Assembly (NCBI GenBank): GCA_032717465.1
Contig: CM064715.1
Span: forward strand, 38,171,430-38,235,429
Length of the DNA stretch: 64,000 nt
Direction of reading: 5' to 3'
Source of the DNA: Coenobita brevimanus
Taxonomy: Eukaryota; Arthropoda; Malacostraca; Decapoda; Coenobitidae
Positions 44,451 to 57,697 of the stretch are shown piece by piece. Every line of letters starts with the position of its first letter. The stretch's first letter is position 1. Both the position numbers and the translations under genes were made by a program. The notes below the pieces were generated by a model, which was not told the origin of the DNA, did not search any database, and saw only the letters and a program-made list of their open reading frames with translations.

Positions 44451-46500
44451 AAAATAGATTTTAGTATCACGGTGGTGTACGAGACTGGCTGGCCTGACCC
44501 CAGGGTGTCAAAATGCTGATAACGGCTATTTTTGCCTTTCCTCACACAGCAGCTCTGTACTCTTCTCATATCTAACAATTTCCAGAGCAGATTTCACTTT
44601 CAAAACATTACTAACATAGGCACAATACAATCAAAATACCTTTTACGGGAATAGAAGTCAGTGTTCTAACTCATACTGGGGGCTAGGAGAAGGAAAAGCT
44701 CCAGGCAGCGGGCTGTAACACTGCCCCTCAGATCAAATCAGAAAAAGACCGTGCATCTCGTTTTCCCCTCCAGAGTTGCCAAATCTCCCCTTAGGGACCC
44801 TTATGATAAAAAGAACTTTTAAACTGCCTATGATATTTTCTTTTAGAAGTGTGGATAAATATCACAAAATATATAGGAACTCACTGGTAACACATTAGCC
44901 TCAAGTGTCATCGTTCAACTGAAAAAAAATAAATACCGAATCGATGTACAGAATACACCACATCGTGGTAAAAATGTATGAAAACATGGGATATTACAGT
45001 GCAAGGTGCAAAAATGTTATTGGCATTTATTTTCAACCAGTACACCAAGCTGCGGCAATGTGGGTGGCGGTGGTGGCACAGCTCCTTTGCCGACGCGTAG
45101 GTGGGCTGCCAAAATGCATCGTTTCTTCTGCTCATAATTTCTGGCTGCCTGAGCCTCTGTGCCAGAGTCCTATGCCTCAGAGAAGTCTTCCGAGATATTA
45201 CAAGGGTAAGGGATGTAAGTGTGCACTCTGAGAATATTAGCCACCACTGTGGGATCCTATTGGTCACTTTAAGTGGTGGCATGGAGCTATGGGAGGAGGC
45301 AGGGGATGGTGGCTGGGGCATGTCGCTCTCCACATGATAGCTCTCGCTCTGAGAGGTAGTTTCACCACTGATTAATGACGACACCATCATCCCTAATACC
45401 CTTCCGATAGCACTATCACTCATTGCAATCCCTCGATGCATGGGACATTTCGCAGGGGTGGAGGTGGCGGGGGTTGGGCATCCACTCATGAAGGGTAAGG
45501 AACTGGATGATGCGGATTCAGAGCTCATGGTTCTTCTCACTGTTGTGGCGAGGAGGAAATGGGTAGAAATTCAAATAGTGACTGGAAATGCAAAATGGCT
45601 ATAGCCATCATGCGAGCTGTCTCGGCCACCTGTTTCATGGCAGCGATAGCCTTCAGTCTGACGATACACTTTGAAACTTTACTCCTTCTATCTCCAGACG
45701 ATATTACTCAGATTAGGAAATATCTTTAGTAGAGAAGCGGGTAATTGCTATCTGTCCTTCCCCCAAAGTCTAAAAAACACTAAATTTGAATCAAATAATC
45801 CTGAGAGTAGGAATAAAATGTCATAATAATCAAGTAGTTAATAACTTGTTACAAATTCAGGAAGTTTATGTTTTACATTTTGATACCCATGTTCTCCGTA
45901 TAAATAACATGACAACATCACTGAGTCATGTCAGTGGTGATTGACACTTTACGTAGTGATGGCTTCAATGCGCCTATAAACTGTAACAGAAACAATCCCG
46001 CGTAACTCCCAACCAAAGAGGTTTTACTTTTCTTAAGCATCAACCCATAATACTCATGCTTTATTATACCTAAAATATCTCCAAAAGTAACTAAAAGTTG
46101 AGGCAAATACATTAAAACACAGTTGACAAAAATCTTGATTTCTCGATATCAGTGTGTTGGTAGAAACAGCATGTAGGGATGGCACTGATGCCCCTATAAG
46201 CTGTATTATAATCCTTCTTAATGCCCAACCACAGAGGCTTCAGCTTTTTTTAAGCATCTAGCCTAATCCTCATGCTACTCTAAACCAAATGCATTCCCTA
46301 AAGAAGTTAAAACGAAACTCTAACATGCTAAAACTCAATTAACAAAAAACACTTTCTCCATATCCTTCCTTCATCTTTTTCTTCTTTGTCTTTTTCTTCT
46401 TTTTTAGACAGCACTGGATCTAATTAAAATATGAAAACCGACCAATTGCTTTCTTCACCGAGGAGTTTTATTTTTCCTATTTTCCCTTAGATCAGAGTCA
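44451..46500. other. Unidentified interval with a 210-codon reverse ORF
   Basis: The reverse strand is open from 45540 to 44908. The peptide starts Met-Arg-Arg-Thr-Met, is Ser/Pro-rich in the first half and His/Cys-containing in the second, and has no motif I recognise. It lacks coding-like neighbours and could be chance. The rest of the interval shows no gene. Confidence 0.35.
45953..46392. repeat. Diverged 220-bp tandem duplication
   Basis: GTAGTGATGGCTTCAATGCG at 45953 and GTAGGGATGGCACTGATGCC at 46173 begin two ~220-bp units. They share further blocks (CCTATAA, AAGCATC, CTCATGCT). Similarity is about 65-75% by eye. Confidence 0.7.
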
Positions 46501-46501
46501 C

Positions 46502-46547
<46 letters not shown>

Positions 46548-46549
<2 letters not shown>

Positions 46550-46896
46550 AGGTACAGTGATAGAGTGTGCGTTTTGCAGGCTGGTGAGCGCGGGTTCGCT
46601 TCCCGCCAAAGTTGTAAAAACTTTGGGAAGCGTTCATCAAGCCACTTGCTTGTTCGGCGGACACAAGGGGTGCTGTGGTTGAACCAGTGTCGCATACTTC
46701 GGCTTAAGGCGGGCCGATTACACTTGGTCCACAGACAACACACACATCCAAAGCCACTACAGTCACATTCACAAGCACTTCTCACTCTACACACAGTCTC
46801 TACCAGACAGCCTAAGCCACTGGGTAGACACACATTGGCTGTATCGTCCCTGCTTCGGTAGGGATAGGCCGGTCCTGCAGTGGACCTCAACGGCTG

Positions 46897-46900
<4 letters not shown>
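46548..46900 (+). mobile_element. S1: tRNA-derived SINE, full-length copy
   Basis: The head has TACAGTGATAGAG (A-box-like) and GGTTCGCTTCC (B box). The body ends with TCGGTAGGGATAGGCCGGTCC and a GGCTGGTGA(TA)n tail. Relatives are at 50089-50471, 50505-50595, 50629-50996 (all reverse) and 63943-64000. TA microsatellites flank both sides, so the tail may seed them. Confidence 0.8.

Positions 46901-46960
<60 letters not shown>
46901..46960. repeat. (TA)n microsatellite
   Basis: Pure TA run directly after the S1 SINE 3' end. Another run (46504-46547) lies before its head. Confidence 0.95.
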
Positions 46961-46962
<2 letters not shown>

Positions 46963-47581
46963 GTTGGTTGGGAAAAGGTCTGATTTTACATTTTTGATCC
47001 GATTTAGACTGGACGTGGTAGAAGAGTAGGTTTTGAGCAAAGTGTGAAGTGGTTCAGATCTGAGAAGAAATGGTCGGAATTTAAGTTGACATAGCAACGT
47101 CAAACTTTCGGCAGTTTAACTCAAAAAGTTTTCGTTCAGTTCACGTTCAACATGGTGAAGCGATTTAGAATTAGCCAAAGATGAAACTGTTCAATTTTGA
47201 GAATAAGTTTAAGGACAAAGTCACAAGTCAACGTCAGCTTAAATACTTTTGAGCTAAAGTGGGACAGACTTACTGGACGTGTTATTGCGCACGCAAGGAT
47301 GAAGTATTTTGAGAACAATCTGAAAGGTCAAGATCGCAGAGGGCAGTCAAAAGTTCGGTGATAGACCTGTCGCAAGGCTTGGGTCTTAGGCTCTCAGTGC
47401 TCCTTATTGATATTTTTTCTAGATTATTATGTTAAACTCAAGAGAGGCTTTTCGAATGGCAGCAAGTTTGCTTGAGCCATCATTAATTCCTTCACTACGA
47501 GTTCTACGACGCTGTTAATTTGACCCTACAGAAACCTTCAAAGCTTTCTAGCACTGAGGTTTTAACAATCTGTATACTAGG

Positions 47582-47582
<1 letters not shown>
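46961..47582. other. No gene found
   Basis: Short open frames only, no recognised repeat boundary. Confidence 0.5.

Positions 47583-47666
<84 letters not shown>
47583..47666. repeat. (TA)n microsatellite
   Basis: About 84 bases of TA repeats next to the reverse S2 SINE head. Confidence 0.95.
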
Positions 47667-47760
47667 TGTATGTTTTTTACGCTCTTGACCAGGAATCGAA
47701 CCCCAGACCTCTAGCTAGAAGTCAGGGACTGATGCAACTAACTTGGCGAAGCAATTTAGG
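47667..47760 (-). mobile_element. S2: tRNA-derived SINE head, reverse fragment
   Basis: On the reverse strand it has a B box GGTTCGATTCC and the GAAGTCAGGGAC...TAGCTAGAGG region. It is related to the forward copies at 47805 and 48096. Confidence 0.6.
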
Positions 47761-47804
47761 ATTTACTTGGTTCGTCAAAAAAATCACGTTTTTTTTAGCT
47801 TCAA

Positions 47805-48049
47805 CACGTCGTGGTGTAGTGGCATCAGTGCCTGATTTTTTATTTAGAGATCTGGGGTTCGAGTCCCAGTCAAGAGCGTATAAAACATTTGTACACACGA
47901 GTGTGATATGTGTCCCTCCAACATATAAAGATACTTGTGCTGTGTCTGGGATAGATTAAAACTGCTGTTACATGCCGAGTTGCGTGGGGCTGAGTAATAT
48001 TCTTAATGTGTTGTGACTGAAATATATCCTCCCATAATGGATTTACCTG

Positions 48050-48078
<29 letters not shown>
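47805..48078 (+). mobile_element. S2: tRNA-derived SINE with poly(A) tail
   Basis: The head CACGTCGTGGTGTAGTGGC contains an A-box-like element. The B box GGTTCGAGTCC is at about 47857. A body of about 190 bp ends in a 28-base A-run (48051-48078), the mark of retroposition. It is not a functional tRNA gene. Confidence 0.85.
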
Positions 48079-48081
<3 letters not shown>

Positions 48082-48095
48082 GTTCTAAGTGTTAT

Positions 48096-48231
48096 CACGT
48101 CGTGGTGTAATGGCCTCAGTGCTTGATTTATATCTGGAGGTTTGGGGTTCGATTCCCGGTCAGAGCGTAAAAACAATTGTACACACGCATATAATGCGTG
48201 TCTCTTATCTATATATATATATATATATATA
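48096..48231 (+). mobile_element. S2: second tRNA-derived SINE copy, short
   Basis: CACGTCGTGGTGTAATGGCC head and B box GGTTCGATTCC, with the body ending in a short (TA)n run. It lies 17 bases after the poly(A) of the previous copy. Confidence 0.8.
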
Positions 48232-48235
48232 AATG

Positions 48236-49945
48236 TGTGTGTGTTCTTAGCTAACTGTTCTTATCTAAATGTATCTTAACAGGAATGAATCAAGCTCGTA
48301 CTGTCCCGCTTATTAAACCATTTTTATCATACATATCCTTAAATTTATGGATTGTTTTGGCACACACTCTTTCAATCGGTAGTGCATTCCACTAATCAAT
48401 TGCCCTATTTGGGAAACTGAATTTCCTTACGTCTTTATCACCTTTTTTTTTATGCTGTTTTTTGCAGTCTCCTCTTGCTGATGTTTCCCCATACCTCATT
48501 TAAGTCTACATATTTTCTCTTTCCCTGAGATGCATTTATATATCATATTCATGTCTCCTCTTTTCCCTATCTTCTGTAGTGTTGACAGATTTAATTTTTC
48601 TAGTCTTTCTTCGTAACTTAGATCCCTTGAGCAGATTCAAATTTTCTAGTTTTTCTTCGTAACTTAGATCCCTTGAGCAGATTCAGATTTTCTAGTCTTT
48701 CTTCGTAACTTAGATCCCTTAAGCTTGGTACCCATCTTGTAGCGACCCTTTGAACTTGTTCAGTCTTATCTATGTGTTTCTTGAGATGATTTCAGACTAC
48801 TGATGCATACTCCAGGGTTGGTCTGATGAATGATGTTATTATCATTCTCAGCATGTCTTCATTTTTGTATGTGAATGCTGTTCTTATATTTGCAAGCAGT
48901 ATACGTGTTCCGTACCTTCTCACTGACGTGATCAGCCGGAGATAGTATGTTACTGATAGTCACTCCTAGGTCCTTCGCTCTTTCTGATATGTGTAGGGTT
49001 TTACTCTCTAACATATAATCCCAATCTGGTCTTTTTCCACTTTTAACAAAGTTAATTACATGACACTTGTCCACATTGAATTCCTTTTGTCATTTAATAC
49101 CCTATTCATGAAGTTTTTTTTTTTTTTTTTTTTTTAATACTTCTTGTAGCTCCCTACAAGAGTCTGTGTTAGTAATTCTCCTCTGTATTTTTATATCATC
49201 TGCAAACATATTTAGATAGCTTTGATTCCAATCTTACTATCTGTGTTATTTATATACGCTAAAAACGTAACTGGTGCCAGCACTGAGCCCTATGGAACTT
49301 AGCTAGTCACTTCCCTCCATGAAGAGAAATTTCCCCTGCGTACTGTTCTCATTTCCATTTTTCTGAGAAAATCCTGCATCGAACAGTACAGTTTGCCTCG
49401 GATTCCTCCCTGGTGGTACAGTTTCCATAAGTCTTTGGTGCGGCACTCTGCCAAATCTTTCATGAAATCTAGATTGATACTGTCCACCCATCCTTCTCTT
49501 TTCTCTACTGTAGCGTAATAGATTAATAACACATGATTTTCCCTTTCTGAAACCAAACTGCCTTTCTGTTATCATACTGTGTTCTAGATTGTTTACCAAA
49601 ACATTCCTTATCAACTTTTCCAGTATCTTACAACATTGGTTAGTGATACTGGTCAGTAGTTGAGTGGACTTTGTCTATTCCATTTCTCTAATAGGTAAAC
49701 AAGATTTGCTTTCTTCCAAATATCAGGTAGTTTACCTTGACTCAAGAATTCCTTGAATATTATGTATATTGGTCTACCTAACTCTTTTGCACACTCATGT
49801 AGCACCCAACCTGAAATTTGGTCAGTACCATTTGCTTTTCCTTTGTCCAGTTTACTTAACTCCTCCCTTATTTCTTTTTCTGATATTTGTTTATCTGGTA
49901 ATATGTGTGGACAAGCATGTTCCATATCATATCCCTCAAAATTAT
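48236..49945 (-). pseudogene. CR1-like element, 5'-truncated and degraded
   Basis: It shares the 3' end (TTCTTAGCTAACTGTTCTTA...) and RT peptides with 15000-18970: DKCHVINFVKSGKRPDWDY, QFGFRKGKSC, LSKLDKGKANGTDQIS. Multiple frameshifts and stops are present, and no catalytic FADD box stays readable. The 5' side ends at a (GT)n run (49952-49985). A 46-bp segment is triplicated at 48583-48720. Confidence 0.85.
48583..48720. repeat. 46-bp tandem triplication inside CR1 copy 2
   Basis: TTTCTTCGTAACTTAGATCC recurs with a 46-bp period (unit starts near 48629 and 48675). The single-copy equivalent is in the CR1 at 15354-15395. Confidence 0.8.
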
Positions 49946-49949
49946 TTTC

Positions 49950-49988
<39 letters not shown>

Positions 49989-50028
49989 AACAAAAACCTT
50001 CAAAGCTTTCTAACACTACGTTTTGAAA

Positions 50029-50088
<60 letters not shown>
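49946..50088. repeat. (GT)n and (TA)n microsatellites
   Basis: A GT run at 49952-49985 and a TA run at 50033-50088 flank a short unique segment. Confidence 0.95.
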
Positions 50089-50090
<2 letters not shown>

Positions 50091-50471
50091 ACGTTGAGGA
50101 CCACTGCAGGACCACCCTATCCCTACCGAAGCAAGGACGATACAGCCAATGTATCTCTACCCAGTGGCTTAGGCTGTCTGGTAGAGACTGTAGGTAGGGT
50201 GATAAGTGCTTGTGAGTGTGACTGTAGTGTTGTAGTGGCTTTGGATGTGTGTGTAGTCTGTGAACCAAGTGTACTCGGCCAACCTTAAGCCGACTGGGTG
50301 CAAGCATACTAGTATGCGACACTGGTTCAACCACAGCACCCTTTATGTCCGCCAAAGTGGTCAATGGCTCGGTGAATGCTTCCCAAAGTTTTTACAACTC
50401 CGGCGGGAGGTGATGCCGCATACATCAGCATGTGAGATGCACACTCCACCATTGTACCACAGAGGCTCTGC
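50089..50471 (-). mobile_element. S1 SINE, reverse copy
   Basis: On the reverse strand it has a tRNA-like head (GTGGTACAATGGTGGAGTG) and a body matching 46548-46900, ending GGACCACCCTATCCC-like in forward reading. The 3' side merges into (TA)n at 50088. The head B box is degraded. Confidence 0.75.
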
Positions 50472-50504
50472 AAAAAAAAAAAAAAATATTTATATATATA
50501 TATA

Positions 50505-50595
50505 GCCCAAAGATTTTACAATTCTGGCGGGAGACGAACCTACATCCATCCGCACGTGAGACGCACACTCTACCACTGTACAACAAAGGCTTTCT
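50505..50595 (-). mobile_element. S1 SINE, head fragment, reverse
   Basis: Only the tRNA-like head remains (TGTACAGTGGTAGAGTGTGCG and GGTTCGTCTCCCGCC on the reverse strand). Confidence 0.7.
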
Positions 50596-50628
50596 CTCAC
50601 GCTCTCTCTCTCTCTCTCTATCATCTCA

Positions 50629-51297
<669 letters not shown>

Positions 51298-51608
51298 CCG
51301 CGAACCAAAGTTTCGGTACCCCCCTCGATGGAAGGATGTGGAAGTCAAGGTTAGAGAGAGGGCAGGTGAACGGACAACCGTGAGTGGTACTTTGGAACTG
51401 AGCTACGAGGCGAATAGTGAGAAACCTAATGACACTGGATTCGAAACATTTCCATGCTATTCACCTGCAAAACATTATGCGTTCGTAACATACATACTGT
51501 AACATATAACATAGACTACTGTGTTATCATGGTGTCCTGTGATACTGACCCATCTGTTTCGGATCCTCATCACACAAATAAAGCACCGAGCCAGTTGTAT
51601 ATAAGTTG

Positions 51609-51812
51609 CAACTTGTCATTATAACTGCAGTCATAATTTTTGTGAATGTTATCCCTGGATTGTCTATAGCTATAATATACAATGACTGTGAATTTAATGT
51701 TGATTTTCACAGTAGTTGTGCGGATGGTTATAAATGTGGCAATTATTTTATGTGGACGACTAAACCACATTGTGATGGACAGTGGAGAGCATTGGCCAAT
51801 AATTTACTATAA
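51609..51812 (+). other. Small Cys-containing ORF kept in both FB2 arms
   Basis: An open frame encodes a hydrophobic stretch (VIITAVIIFVNVIPGLSIAI) followed by DCEFNVDFHSSCADGYKCG and KPHCD. The four Cys spacing is C-x10-C-x5-C-x12-C, like a small secreted peptide. The reverse-strand right arm (about 59625-59434) keeps the frame with few changes. There is no in-frame ATG at the start, and a stop lies shortly upstream. It is either chance or an exon-like remnant. Confidence 0.3.
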
Positions 51813-52881
51813 CCAGATGAAATTAGATGCAAACAAAATATTATGAGACAACGAAGACACAGCTGTGGTATCCTGCTCCGCCTTGTTATCAAGGCCTTAA
51901 CTGTGGCTTCACCTCATACGTGCATTATTTTCCTTCAGTGTCTGCCTCTTTTATTACTCATACTTCCCGGTATCCTCTTACTGCGAGTCGTCATATTCCT
52001 TGGAGGGTTTCTTGTCGTCCGGTCCTATAATCCCTACTGTATTACATTATTCCTCGCATCATCACTCCCAGACAAACAACGTTAGCACAAGACTGTTGAA
52101 TCTGTTAATACCATTATTCCCACTGCCACTACTACTGTAATCCCCCTTTTCCTATTGTGTCTAATTTCCCTCACAGTACTACTACTGCTGCTCCTATTAC
52201 AACTCCACTATAAATCTGTATAATAATAAATATGATTGTCCTTATGTCTGTGTATCTGTTAATCATATTGTCCCTGTCCCACCGTCGACAATTCGTCACT
52301 TACCCCGCACCGCTACCCCAGTTGCACCCCACCCCCCTCTCTCCCACCCGCCATGAGCTCTATTCCTCCCCCAACTCCGAACCATTTTACCCCTCACCTC
52401 CTTCTTGGGCCACCAGGCCTGTTGTTCACCTTTTACCGGTGAATATACGTGGCATGCATTAATAAGAATAATTATAAAATTGACAGCAACAACATACATC
52501 TGCAGTATTCCGAACATTACATAATTATAAAAGTCGCAGACGCAAACGTGCCTATATTACGGAGCTCTGATATATTAACCACAGAACCGACCACAGACCA
52601 TTCCTATCATTGCCACTGGACCTTACCTGTAGCACTTCACCATAGTAATACAACCCACTGAAGTCCTTTGTGGGATCGCTACACATGTTTGGAAAAAATA
52701 ACAGCGCACAACATGCCTACAACCCATTAAAATACAACTATGACGTTTCACTGACATCCATTATATTGCCTAGAAGTTAGCAGACAAACAAACATACGGC
52801 TGGACATAGACTGAGGCCGATTGTCTCGCATCGGTATATGACAACCTGACAAAACCATTACGATCCTGCTTTGTAGGTGTC

Positions 52882-52913
<32 letters not shown>

Positions 52914-53049
52914 CGTAGTAGTAGTAGTAGCAGTAGTAGTAAACATATTATACATAGAATCTCATTGTATAAATATATAACCAATCACAGTAGATAAGTC
53001 TATAATATAATAATAAATAGCACAGTAATAATTAAAACTTAATTTTCTA

Positions 53050-53140
53050 TCTATCTATCTATCTATAGCCCGACGCCCTAATCCCGCAAAGGGTGGCCGC
53101 AGACAAAACGCCTCCAAGTCACTCTGTCACCCACCATTAA
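53050..53140 (-). mobile_element. RTE-like 3'-end fragment
   Basis: On the reverse strand it encodes DRVTWRRFVCGHP and a stop, then the (TAGA)n tail (53050-53067). It matches the C-terminus and tail of the RTE-like element at 60722-60810. Confidence 0.85.
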
Positions 53141-53719
53141 AATTAATAAATATAACAAATTAAATAACAAATTTAAGCATAGTACCCTAGTTTTAAATAC
53201 ACTATTATTATTAAATACAATAGTAATAAGAGTATTTTTAATATAATATCTATATAATAGGACTAAAGTAAACTCCATAAAATTACAAACTAGAACTACT
53301 TACTCAACCCTCCCAAAATTCTCTCTTGTATTCAAAAGAAATACTTAACAAACCTTGTTAATGCCAATGTGCCTTAGTAAACGAAGATGCCTCTATCTTA
53401 CCCCCACAACACACCGCAACCACACATCACACATCACACGCCACAACACCAACACCCACACTGTCCCAGCACCACATACCACACCACACTCACCCCTATA
53501 CCATAGCGTCAGAAGACCCAATATCACTAAAATACACACACACACACACACACTGCCGCTACGCCACACACCACCCTCACCCCTACACCTTAACGCCTGA
53601 AGACCTATTACCAATAAACAAGGCTTCACGGTATTGCACCATACCCATTGGCCACCTACTTAACCCTTAAACAAAGAAGCGTTGTTTTATTTCATATCAA
53701 ACTTTAAATACATAACAGT

Positions 53720-53778
53720 TGTTGTTGTTGAAAGATTCCCTGCACATATAGTGCAGGCCGGGTCATACATTTGCCCGG
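53720..53778 (-). mobile_element. 59-bp retroposon with 11-bp target duplication
   Basis: TACATAACAGT lies on both sides (53709-53719 and 53779-53789). The insert ends, on the reverse strand, in (CAA)n and matches 37440-37520. Confidence 0.85.
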
Positions 53779-54070
53779 TACATAACAGTATCAGTTCAGT
53801 CAATTATTAGTATAAGACAGAACAATTAGATATTAACTGATATGCAAAACTAGAGAAAAACGAGCAAACTGCTTCATAACTTAATCATATTGTCTACAAA
53901 AATAGAAGTAAAACAAACACATTCTTCATTTATATCAAATCTAAATTTAAAAATCGTATAGTAAAACAGTAGTTCTAGTAATATTATATTTAATTTTCAT
54001 TTGTAAATACTACAAAAAGTAGCCATTTATTATTATTAATACTGTACCACAGTATAAAAACTTTAACACC

Positions 54071-57000
54071 ATGGCCACGCCACAGTATTGTTGTCAGTGC
54101 TCCAGTAGGCAGCATAAGTGTATCAGGTGCTCATGTGCAACAAACAGGTCGCCGTGTACATACTGTAGGATGGGACCTTTCTGTGTGAATGTGTTAGGGA
54201 ATCACAGCCCACCAGAAGCGGCACTTGACCGCTTCCAACATGGCAGGCGTCAGATTGGTGACATGGAAATTGATGGGGCGGTCACTGACAATATGCACGA
54301 TCACACGGACATGCGTGGTGGTGAAAGACCCCGTGGTGAAGCGAGGGATAGGGATGGACGCCAAGATGCGAGAGATATGGAAGCGCTGGGTGGGTTAAAT
54401 CACCATGGGGAAGTGAATAGTAGTGAAGTTGGGGGTGAGGAACATCACGAGGTTTATAATAGAAATGAAACTCAGGATGAAGACCACCATAGAGGAGTGC
54501 ATGAAAGAGGGAATCATCCAGGTATTATACGTCCTCAGAACGGTAATGACACAAACAACGAGGAAGCAGAACAGCCTCACAGGTCTGTGCGAGAAGGTCG
54601 TCCCACATACTGGATGGGCAAATCTCGAGAAAATGCAGTAACCTGGGTGAACACCACATATAATGAAATAGTTGGATGGTCGTCAAGTAACCTTTTTGAA
54701 CCTCCCAAATGCAATACTACAACTGACATGATCAAGGAAATCACTCGCCTGATAGCCAGCTACAACAATAACACAATTGCCTCATTCTCTCTTAAGGTCC
54801 TTGCATTAATACCACATCTCCTTCTCAACAAGACCCGCCCAAGAGCTAGCATTGCAGAAAATATTAAGGCCATCCAAAGGCGGGTGGAAACATGGAAAAG
54901 AGGTGAAATCGACAACTTACTTGAGGAAGCAAGGGGCTTGCAGATGAGAATAAACAACCGAGGCAGAAGAAATCAGAATATCAACGATGTTGCAAGGATT
55001 TTTGGCAGCAAGATGAGACAGGGGAAGGTCTCGATGGCAACAAGATCCCTGTCAGCTGAATCACCAAACGGAGTACTTGACCTGACAGATGAAACAATGC
55101 AACAACTGAAAGAAAAATACCCGACTGCACGACAAGCAAGTGCCCAGTCAAAGCTTGACGGCAACTACATTCCTCCCAATCCCATCATATATGACAGGAT
55201 AACTGGAGATATGGTGTGGTGGAAGGCAATGCACACACAGGGAGGGGCAGGACCGTCAGGCCTGGATGCAAAATCTCGGCGAGCAATCCTCAGTAACATC
55301 AAGTTTGGGGAGGCAGCAACAGACCTATGCAACACCATTGCCTCACTGGCGAGGAAGCTGGCTTCAAGTCAGTGCAGTAACATCGAAGCACTGACGGCTT
55401 GCGGACTAATCCCCCTTGATAAGAATCCTGGATGCAGGCCCATCGGGGTGGGTGAAGTCTTAAGACGGATTATAGGAAAATGCATCATGGAGGTGGTGAA
55501 AGATGGTGTGAAGCAGGCAGTTGGCATCCTGCAAGTGTGTGCAGGCCAGCAGGCAGGAGGTGAGGCAGCAATTCACTCCATGAGGAAAATATTTGGGGAA
55601 GAGGACTGTCAGGCAGTATTATTAGTTGATGCCTCAAATGCATTTAAATCCATCAACCGGGAGGCAATGCTGCACAATATCAAGGTTAAATGTCCAGCAT
55701 TTGCCCAATATGTGGAAAACACCTACAGAGAACCAGCAGACCTCTACATTGTGGGTAAGACAGCTGCTCACGATGTCGGTGTAATCCAGTCCACAGAAAG
55801 AACTACCCAGGGGGACCCCGTTGCCATGGCTATGTACGCCTTGGCGATGACAGTGCTGCAACAACTGATCAAATACGAGGCCACCAATGTAAAACACGTA
55901 GCCTATGCCGATGATCTCACGGATGCTGGCAGGGTTGAGGATGTGAGGAAATGGTGGGACCTTGTAACATCTCATGGCCCTGAAATAGGTTACTACCCTA
56001 ATGCAAGTAAGTCCATCTTGATCGTGAAACTAACATACTATCAAGATGCACAAAAACCATTTAGAGGCACAAACGTGATAGTGACCAAGGAAGGTCAGAG
56101 GCATCTAGGGGCTGTGACTGGAACTAAGGAATTCAAAGACAAATATGTGAGCGATAAGGTAAAGACATGGGTAGAAGAAATTCATACACTACCCAGCCAT
56201 GTAAAAACAGAACCCCATGCAGCGTACAGTGCATTTACGTATGGTGTAAAGCACAAGTGGACCTTTGTGATGAGGACCATACCAGACATCGAGCTGCTGC
56301 TACAACCACTGGAGGATGCAATCAGGGATTCATTCCTCCCATCTCTAACCAATGGTCACATCCCCACACCAGAAGAGAGGGACCTTCTAGCACTACCACC
56401 CAGGATGGGAGGCCTTGGCATTATAAATCCAGTGGCCGTGGCAAACTATGAACACAGAATTTCACTCAGGCTCACCGAATCCTTGTCACAGAAGATCTGC
56501 GCCCAGGTTGAGACGTGTGAAATCGACCACCAAAGGCAGAAAGACATAAAGACACAGATAAGTAAGGAGCGTGAAGCAAGACAAAAAGACCAGCTGCAGC
56601 ATATAATCGAGCATCTAACACCAGACCAGTGCAGAAGAGTTGAAACTGGACAGGAGGTTGGGGCATCGAACTGGCTCACAGCCCTGCCTCTCAAGGCAAA
56701 AGGCTTCCACTTCAACAAACAAGAATTTATTGACGCCATAGCCTTGAGATATTGGTGGCCAATAGAGAACCTACATCAACACTGTGCTTGTGGCACTGCC
56801 TTTGATGCAAACCATGCATGGTATGCAAGAAGGGAGGCTTTGTTTGCATCTGACACGATGAAGTACGCGACCCCACTGCCAAAATGCTGCAGGAAATATG
56901 CCATGATGTCACGATTGAGCCATCTCTGCTAACCCTGGACGGCAAGCACTTCACCCACAGAACAGCAAACACATCAAATGATGCAAGAATGGATGTTAGT

Positions 57001-57437
57001 GCTCGAGGTTTCTGGACACGTGGGCAGAGGGCGTTCTTCAACATCAGGATATTCGATCCCATGGCAGCATGTCATCGTGAACTCTTTCTCGAAGCTGCAC
57101 ACAAAAGGAATGAGCGGGAAAAAATAGAAATTATCAAGAAAGGATCTAACATGTTGACCACGGTCGATTCACTGCCCTTGTGTTCACGACATCAGGTGAG
57201 ATGGGTCCAGAGGCAGTGAGATTCTACTCGAGACTTGCAGAGGTTCTTTCTGAGAAGAAACATCAACCGCAGAGTTCTGTTATGGCCTGGATGAGATGTC
57301 GACTCTCTTTCTCCCTCGTGAGATCTGCTCTGCTATGTCTCAGAGGCACAAGATTATCAGCCCTCAGGCCTGTCTCTCTGGCGGGTATGGATTACGAAGC
57401 TACAGTGGTCGAGAGTCGCATAGACCAGCGACTCCAA
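54071..57437 (+). pseudogene. RT protein with N-terminal Cys cluster and C-terminal RLE-like domain
   Basis: The main frame gives 953 codons from an ATG. A Cys-rich N-terminus (CCQCSSRQHKCIRCSC, CTYC; residues 7-36) may bind nucleic acid. A charged His/Glu-rich linker follows, then RT with LLVDASNAFKSINRE (about residue 519), TTQGDPVAMAMY (about 578) and the catalytic YADD (612-615), then RMGGLGIINP. A CACGTAFDANHA zinc-finger-like start is followed by a frameshift near 56820, an in-frame TGA at 56851-56853 and a second shift near 57175. The shifted frames encode ARMDVSARGFW, RAFFNIRIFDP and MRCRLSFSLVRSALLCLRG, a PD-(D/E)xK-like module from memory of related elements. It would nick target DNA and prime reverse transcription. 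The Asn in FFNIRIF may replace an Asp. Confidence 0.75.
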
Positions 57438-57697
57438 TAGTTTAATGTCTTTATTTACACTGTAATATCAATAAATATAAAATAAAAATAATAATAGTAA
57501 TAGTAGATGGTTGGTAACCACAGCCGTTGGCGTGCTTGGGGCCAACGGATTGTAATATGAGGGTTAGTGTTAACCTTCACATTACAACTCCAAATGGTGG
57601 ACTGTATTAGGAAGGTTGGTTTTGATCTTCACAATATAATTCCCCAATGGATGGAGGTGATTAAAAAAAAAAAAAAAAAAAAGTAGCAGTAGTAGTA

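Larger units (their letters stand above)
52942..57681 (+). mobile_element. Non-LTR-type retroelement with RLE-like C-terminus, 4.74 kb
   Basis: AGTAGCAGTAGTAGTA flanks the insertion at 52926-52941 and 57682-57697. The 3' end is a 20-base A-run (57662-57681). This fits target-primed reverse transcription into a TAG microsatellite, though repetitive flanks make the duplication less certain. The 5' 1.1 kb is non-coding and contains an RTE 3' scrap and a 59-bp retroposon, probably later insertions. Coding region is at 54071-57437. Confidence 0.75.

Noticed and set aside
44908..45540. 210-codon reverse ORF as a host gene
   Set aside because: No motif, domain or neighbour supports it. Composition drifts along its length. 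Kept only as an unidentified interval.
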